Position numbers and translations under genes: made by a program. 19,365 nucleotides of DNA from an uncultured Chromatiaceae bacterium (lineage in GTDB: Bacteria; Pseudomonadota; Gammaproteobacteria; Enterobacterales; Alteromonadaceae), in assembly GCA_946482615.1 (NCBI GenBank), contig CAMLSF010000064.1, positions 1 through 19,365 on the forward strand. The letters run 5' to 3'. This document shows, in pieces, positions 16,461 through 19,365 of the stretch. The notes beneath the pieces are model-generated. The model did no database searches. It was not told where the DNA came from and saw only the letters and a program-made list of their open reading frames with translations. Every line of letters begins with the position of its first letter. Position 1 is the stretch's first letter.

Positions 16461-16917
16461 CCAGATGCTGATGGCCTTTTCTGTGGCTCTGATGATAATA
16501 ATGAGCCACGACCACCATCAGCACAGAACCTGTCAGCACCGGATTGAATAAGAACCACCAGTCCGGAGCCGTTAACATGATCAGCAAAGTGGTTGCGCCT
16601 GCAGGAGGATGGGTAATTTTCAGCAGCACCATCAACCCTATAGCTAAACCCACAGCAACAGACAGACTCCACACAGTTAAACCAAACCCATGAACAAAAG
16701 TCAGACCAATAAGCGCTGCCAGAAAATGCCCTGCTATCACATTTTTTGCTTTACCCAGCGGACTACCCGGCAAGGCAAATAAAATCACAGCCGTTGCACC
16801 AAAAGGAGCCACCAGCCATAACTGCTGCCATTGGTGCAACAAAGCGAACAACGCCATCACCAATGCGGCTCCGGAACCTGCTAACACAGCTTGCACCCAG
16901 ACTTTATGTTCAGTCAT
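16417..16917 (-). CDS. HPP-family integral membrane protein
   Basis: A 166-residue membrane protein with four or five hydrophobic segments. It carries the family hallmarks PFGATAVILFALPGSPLGKAKN (about 38-59, including a cluster of small residues) and KITHPPAGATTLL (about 100-112), which contains the HPP tripeptide. Plant and cyanobacterial members have been linked to nitrite transport; the bacterial role is not established. The C-terminus is cytosolic and basic, with a His-rich stretch (YHQSHRKGHQH). GAGGTGAT precedes the ATG. The divergent TetR gene and two operators lie directly upstream, so this gene is the likely target of that regulator. Its 3' end overlaps the convergent AEC gene by 44 nt. 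Confidence 0.88.
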   Translation of the reverse strand: MTEHKVWVQAVLAGSGAALVMALFALLHQWQQLWLVAPFGATAVILFALPGSPLGKAKNVIAGHFLAALIGLTFVHGFGLTVWSLSVAVGLAIGLMVLLKITHPPAGATTLLIMLTAPDWWFLFNPVLTGSVLMVVVAHYYHQSHRKGHQHLVKRKAAAERTKVED

Positions 16918-16933
16918 AGTATCACCTCATAAA

Positions 16934-16951
16934 GTAGACCAATCTGTCTAC
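16934..16951. promoter_or_regulatory. TetR-type operator O1
   Basis: GTAGAC-CAATCT-GTCTAC, an 18-bp site with perfect 6-bp arms. It lies 17 nt upstream of the HPP-family ATG. Its reverse complement differs from O2 (16966-16983) at only one base. The TAGAC...GTCTA form is typical of TetR-family operators such as the NemR box. Confidence 0.8.
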
Positions 16952-16965
16952 CTGCGGATTGCATT

Positions 16966-16983
16966 GTAGACAGACTGGTCTAC
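16966..16983. promoter_or_regulatory. TetR-type operator O2
   Basis: GTAGAC-AGACTG-GTCTAC, the inverted near-identical partner of O1, centred 32 bp (about three helical turns) away and 38 nt upstream of the tetR-like ATG. The pair fits control of both divergent genes by the adjacent regulator. Confidence 0.8.
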
Positions 16984-17021
16984 CTGTGTCAAGCTAAGTA
17001 TTTAGCCTGCTGAGGACATGT

Positions 17022-17597
17022 ATGGAACAGGATAAAAAACAACAGCTTGTAGAAACGGCTTTACGCTTGTTTTACTGCCATGGAGTGCATGCTGTGGGTA
17101 TTAATCAGATTTTAGAACACTCTGCTGTGGCTAAAAAAACCTTGTATCACCATTTCGTCAGCAAAGACGAATTGTTATTGGCCACGCTGGAACTGCGGCA
17201 TCAGCGCTTTTACCAGTGGCTGCAACAGCAGTTGGATCAGGCCGGAGCTGTCAGTCCGGTTGATCAACTTTTTGACGCATTAAGCCTTTGGTTTGCAGGC
17301 AAAGCGGAGCCTCTTGGACCTTTTTTTGGCTGCTATTTTCAAAACTGCGCCGCTGAATACCATGGACCAGACAGTGCTGTATTGCGGCTTTGCGCTGAAC
17401 ATAAACTCAAGGTGAAGCAGTTGGTGAACACTCACCTTCTGAGCTATCAGCTGACAGAGCAAACACAGTCTTTATTGCTTGATGGGCTGATGTTACTGAA
17501 AGAAGGCGCTATCAGTATGGCTTTATTGCATACTGACGCTACTGCGGCTTTGCAGGCCAAACAACAAGCAAGGTTACTGCTGCAGGCCTTGCGTTAA
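17022..17597 (+). CDS. TetR/AcrR-family transcriptional repressor
   Basis: A 191-residue regulator. The N-terminal helix-turn-helix (about 5-52) is clear: ETALRLFYCHGVHAVGINQI, then SAVAKKTLYHHFVSKDELL with the recognition helix AKKTLYHHF. The helical remainder (55-191) is the ligand and dimer domain and shows no recognisable ligand signature. GAGGA lies 5 nt before the ATG. Two operators of TetR type in the divergent intergenic region point to autoregulation and to control of the HPP-family gene. The inducer is unknown. Its stop overlaps by 3 nt the stop region of the convergent ribbon-helix-helix gene. Confidence 0.9.
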   Translation: MEQDKKQQLVETALRLFYCHGVHAVGINQILEHSAVAKKTLYHHFVSKDELLLATLELRHQRFYQWLQQQLDQAGAVSPVDQLFDALSLWFAGKAEPLGPFFGCYFQNCAAEYHGPDSAVLRLCAEHKLKVKQLVNTHLLSYQLTEQTQSLLLDGLMLLKEGAISMALLHTDATAALQAKQQARLLLQALR

Positions 17598-17776
17598 TCC
17601 GGGTCTGCAGCCGGCTCTGCCGGAGGTTTTTTCTTTAGCCGCCCAGACTGAATAAGCGCCTCACGCAGCAGATACTCAATCTGACCATTGACACTGCGAA
17701 ACTCATCGTCAGCCCAGTGCTGCAGGGCCTGCAGCACTGTTTCATCGATGCGTAACGCAAAGGCTTTTTTCGACAC
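17594..17776 (-). CDS. Arc-type ribbon-helix-helix DNA-binding protein
   Basis: A 60-residue protein with an N-terminal beta strand KAFALRI (4-10), helix A (about 12-25) and helix B (about 29-43), the Arc/MetJ ribbon-helix-helix plan. SVNGQIEYLLREAL is the typical Arc-family second helix. The C-terminal 15 residues are Lys/Pro/Ala-rich and disordered. It follows the SPFH gene by 12 nt on the same strand. The SPFH-plus-Arc pairing recurs in other bacteria, as far as I recall. It probably represses its own operon; the AT-rich inverted repeat at 18651-18679 is a candidate site. There is no toxin gene beside it, so I do not call it an antitoxin. Confidence 0.82.
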   Translation of the reverse strand: MSKKAFALRIDETVLQALQHWADDEFRSVNGQIEYLLREALIQSGRLKKKPPAEPAADPD

Positions 17777-17788
17777 CCTAGTCTCCGC

Positions 17789-18640
17789 TTAGTACAAAGT
17801 GCCAGTATTGATCACAGGCTGGACCTGATGATCACCACAAAGCACCACTAACAAATTGCTGACCATGGCAGCTTTACGTTCTTCGTCCAGTTGCACCATG
17901 TTTTTCTCAGATAAACGCGCTAACGCCAGTTCCACCATACCTACAGCACCTTCCACCAGTTGTTGACGGGCCATCACCACAGCTCTTGCCTGCTGGCGTT
18001 GCAGCATAGCGCTGGCAATTTCCGGCGCATAAGCCAGATGGCTGATCCGGGCTTCCAGTACTTCCACACCTGCTTTATCCAGACGGGCCTGGATTTCGCC
18101 TTTGAGTAAATCTGTTACTTCAGGGCCATTGCTGCGCAGGCTGATGTCTATATCTTCCACCGCTTCATAAGGGTAGCTTGAAGCTAAAAAGCGCAAAGCA
18201 GCTTCACTTTGAATGCTGACAAAATTTTCGTAATCCTCCACCTCAAATACGGCTTCAGCGCTGTCTACCACCTTCCATACCACCACAGCAGCAATTTCTA
18301 CCGGATTGCCGCTGTGATCATTGACTTTGAGTTTGCCGCTTTCAAAGTTGCGCACCCGCAACGAGACTTTTTGTTTGCTATAAAACGGATTAGCCCAGCG
18401 TAAACCAGTTTGTAAATCGGAGCCGACATAACGGCCAAATAACTGCAACACAGCACACTGATTCGGTTGCACCATATAAAAACCAAAAAAACCAATGCCG
18501 ACTAAAATCAGTGCCGCTATAGCCAGCAGTTTCAAAGGCCCACCTAACACCAGCAAGCCAAAACCAGATAAAACAAAAACTGCAGGAAGCACAGCCAACA
18601 TCATCAAACCGCTACGGCTTATTGCCAGATATTCTTTCAT
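17789..18640 (-). CDS. SPFH / band-7 domain membrane protein
   Basis: A 283-residue stomatin/prohibitin/flotillin/HflK-type protein. Two hydrophobic segments (about 13-32 and 34-56) anchor it, followed by the SPFH domain (about 57-215: [16 protein letters not shown] ... GLRWANPFY ... RVRNFES). A coiled-coil-prone Ala/Gln/Arg stretch comes next (about 210-245), and the end [11 protein letters not shown] resembles the ends of other members of this subgroup. Such proteins scaffold membrane microdomains or regulate membrane proteases; the specific role here is unknown. The ribosome site GAGGT is at 18649-18645. It is co-directional with the ribbon-helix-helix gene 12 nt downstream. Confidence 0.88.
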   Translation of the reverse strand: MKEYLAISRSGLMMLAVLPAVFVLSGFGLLVLGGPLKLLAIAALILVGIGFFGFYMVQPNQCAVLQLFGRYVGSDLQTGLRWANPFYSKQKVSLRVRNFESGKLKVNDHSGNPVEIAAVVVWKVVDSAEAVFEVEDYENFVSIQSEAALRFLASSYPYEAVEDIDISLRSNGPEVTDLLKGEIQARLDKAGVEVLEARISHLAYAPEIASAMLQRQQARAVVMARQQLVEGAVGMVELALARLSEKNMVQLDEERKAAMVSNLLVVLCGDHQVQPVINTGTLY

Positions 18641-18650
18641 CGCGACCTCT

Positions 18651-18679
18651 TAATTTGATATCAATTTAATATCAAATTA
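18651..18679. promoter_or_regulatory. AT-rich inverted repeat before the SPFH/RHH operon, putative operator
   Basis: TAATTTGATAT (18651-18661) and its exact reverse complement (18669-18679) flank a 7-nt spacer. Inside lies the 10-bp palindrome TTGATATCAA (18655-18664) and a near copy TTAATATCAA (18666-18675), 11 bp apart, about one helical turn. The repeat directly abuts the ribosome site of the SPFH gene. Tandem short palindromes of this spacing suit a ribbon-helix-helix repressor. Confidence 0.6.
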
Positions 18680-18751
18680 GCTTCATTTAGGAAAAAGGCA
18701 AGGCAATACGCATAAAAAACATGCTATCAGTCGCAAAAACTTCAGAGTGCA

Positions 18752-18780
18752 TTGACACAAGCCCATTTGATAAATATGAT
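18752..18780 (+). promoter_or_regulatory. Near-consensus sigma-70 promoter of the HTH/pseudo-receiver gene
   Basis: TTGACA (18752-18757, perfect) and TATGAT (18775-18780, five of six) are separated by exactly 17 nt. The transcript would begin near 18787, giving a leader of about 20 nt before ATG 18808. This argues against the in-frame upstream ATG at 18721. Confidence 0.75.
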
Positions 18781-18807
18781 AAATTTAGTCAAATCAGAAA
18801 ATTCATT

Positions 18808-19350
18808 ATGTCAGAGCAACATCAACTTCTTTCGACTCGTCAGGCCGCAGCCCTTCTTGGGGTATCAGTACGTACTATTCAGCTGTGGGTAGAACAAGGC
18901 CTGCTAAGCGCCTGGAAAACGCCGGGTGGGCACAGACGTATAGTGCAGGAATCTTTGCTGAGTTTGTTGCATAAAAGACAAAAGTCGCCTCCCCTGACCC
19001 ATCTGTTATGTGTGGACCTGGATGCAGATTTTTTCAAATTACTCCAGGTTTTATGTCAGCAATGGCATTTTCCAATCGAATGGCAATATGCGCGCAACGC
19101 TGTAGATGCTTTATTGATGATGGGTGAGCATAAACCTGAACTCGTGATGATGACGGCCAATCAGCCGGGAGTCGATTTACCTATGCTACAGCAGGAATTG
19201 ACACAGCATCAGGTAAAACTGGCGCTGTTATCCGCAGAAGAGCCAAAGCTGACAATGGATATCATCTGGCTGCACTTGCCCTTTGAACCTTTGCAATTTA
19301 AGGCTGAATTACAAAAGCTGCTTTTTGCCCGCTTACAACAAGCCAGCTGA
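18808..19350 (+). CDS. Excisionase/MerR-type helix-turn-helix protein with degenerate receiver domain
   Basis: A 180-residue regulator. Residues 7-45 (LLSTRQAAALLGVSVRTIQL ... KTPGGHRRI) form an HTH_17/MerR-like DNA-binding domain. Residues about 64-175 resemble a response-regulator receiver: an acidic patch at Asp70/Asp72 and PELVMMTANQPGVD (110-123), which aligns with the PDLVLLDINMPGMD type motif. However, the phosphoacceptor Asp is Thr116 and the conserved Lys before Pro-Phe is Leu157, so phosphorylation is unlikely. I chose ATG 18808 because a near-consensus promoter lies inside the longer frame that begins at 18721, and because the domain starts here. Neither start has a good ribosome site. 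It is divergent from the SPFH operon. Its target is unknown. Confidence 0.78.
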   Translation: MSEQHQLLSTRQAAALLGVSVRTIQLWVEQGLLSAWKTPGGHRRIVQESLLSLLHKRQKSPPLTHLLCVDLDADFFKLLQVLCQQWHFPIEWQYARNAVDALLMMGEHKPELVMMTANQPGVDLPMLQQELTQHQVKLALLSAEEPKLTMDIIWLHLPFEPLQFKAELQKLLFARLQQAS

Positions 19351-19365
19351 GTGCAGCAAAAAAAA

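Noticed and set aside
17594..18640. Toxin-antitoxin system, because of the ribbon-helix-helix protein
   Set aside because: The neighbouring gene is an SPFH membrane protein, not a toxin family, and SPFH-Arc pairing is a better explanation.
18721..18807. N-terminal extension of the HTH/pseudo-receiver protein
   Set aside because: A TTGACA-N17-TATGAT promoter lies inside it, so the transcript probably starts after this ATG.
1..19365. CRISPR array, tRNA, rRNA, insertion sequence or phage genes
   Set aside because: I found no regularly spaced repeats, cloverleaf-like genes, transposase or integrase frames, or structural phage proteins.

Overview
The window looks like chromosomal DNA from a free-living gammaproteobacterium of the Alteromonadales/Chromatiales type, for example a Rheinheimera-like aquatic bacterium. 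This rests on protein resemblance: UbiF- and RhlE-like proteins close to the E. coli ones, the AguB/AguA putrescine route, a kexin-like secreted protease and arabinan-degrading enzymes. It is an inference, because no rRNA or other phylogenetic marker is present. I see no tRNA, rRNA, insertion sequence, CRISPR array or prophage.

Layout. (1) 1-5499 is an arabinan / arabino-oligosaccharide locus. A divergent exported GH43 endo-arabinanase (cut by the left window edge) faces an operon of a GPH-family sugar:cation symporter, a signal-less GH43 exo-arabinofuranosidase and an exported GH127/GH146-type beta-L-arabinofuranosidase. The divergent intergenic region carries two related palindromes with a GTAATAC core, one over each candidate promoter, so one repressor may control both arms. 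(2) 5525-6706 is ubiF on the minus strand. A GGGTCAGAGCC palindromic repeat occurs three times, once before the GH127 gene and twice at the convergent gene ends, where it encodes the C-terminal tails of both proteins. (3) 6861-7505 is an exported peroxiredoxin-like protein. (4) 7776-9774 is the aguB-aguA operon (agmatine to putrescine), closed by a strong terminator. (5) 10024-12882 is a lipoprotein kexin-like subtilase followed 18 nt later by a small exported protein that looks like a free-standing subtilase propeptide, also closed by a terminator. (6) 13021-15521 holds ppiC, a GNAT acetyltransferase, rhlE (minus) and a GIY-YIG protein. (7) 15549-17597 holds an AEC-family permease, a convergent HPP-family membrane protein and a divergent TetR regulator with two near-identical operators between the last two. 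(8) 17594-18640 (minus) is an SPFH/band-7 protein with a ribbon-helix-helix partner and an AT-rich inverted repeat in front. (9) 18808-19350 is a helix-turn-helix protein with a degenerate receiver domain and a near-consensus promoter.

The most unusual content is the protease/propeptide-like pair with its long palindrome, the repeat that has become coding sequence at two gene ends, the paired arabinan operators, and the pseudo-receiver regulator. Most of the rest is ordinary housekeeping and accessory metabolism.
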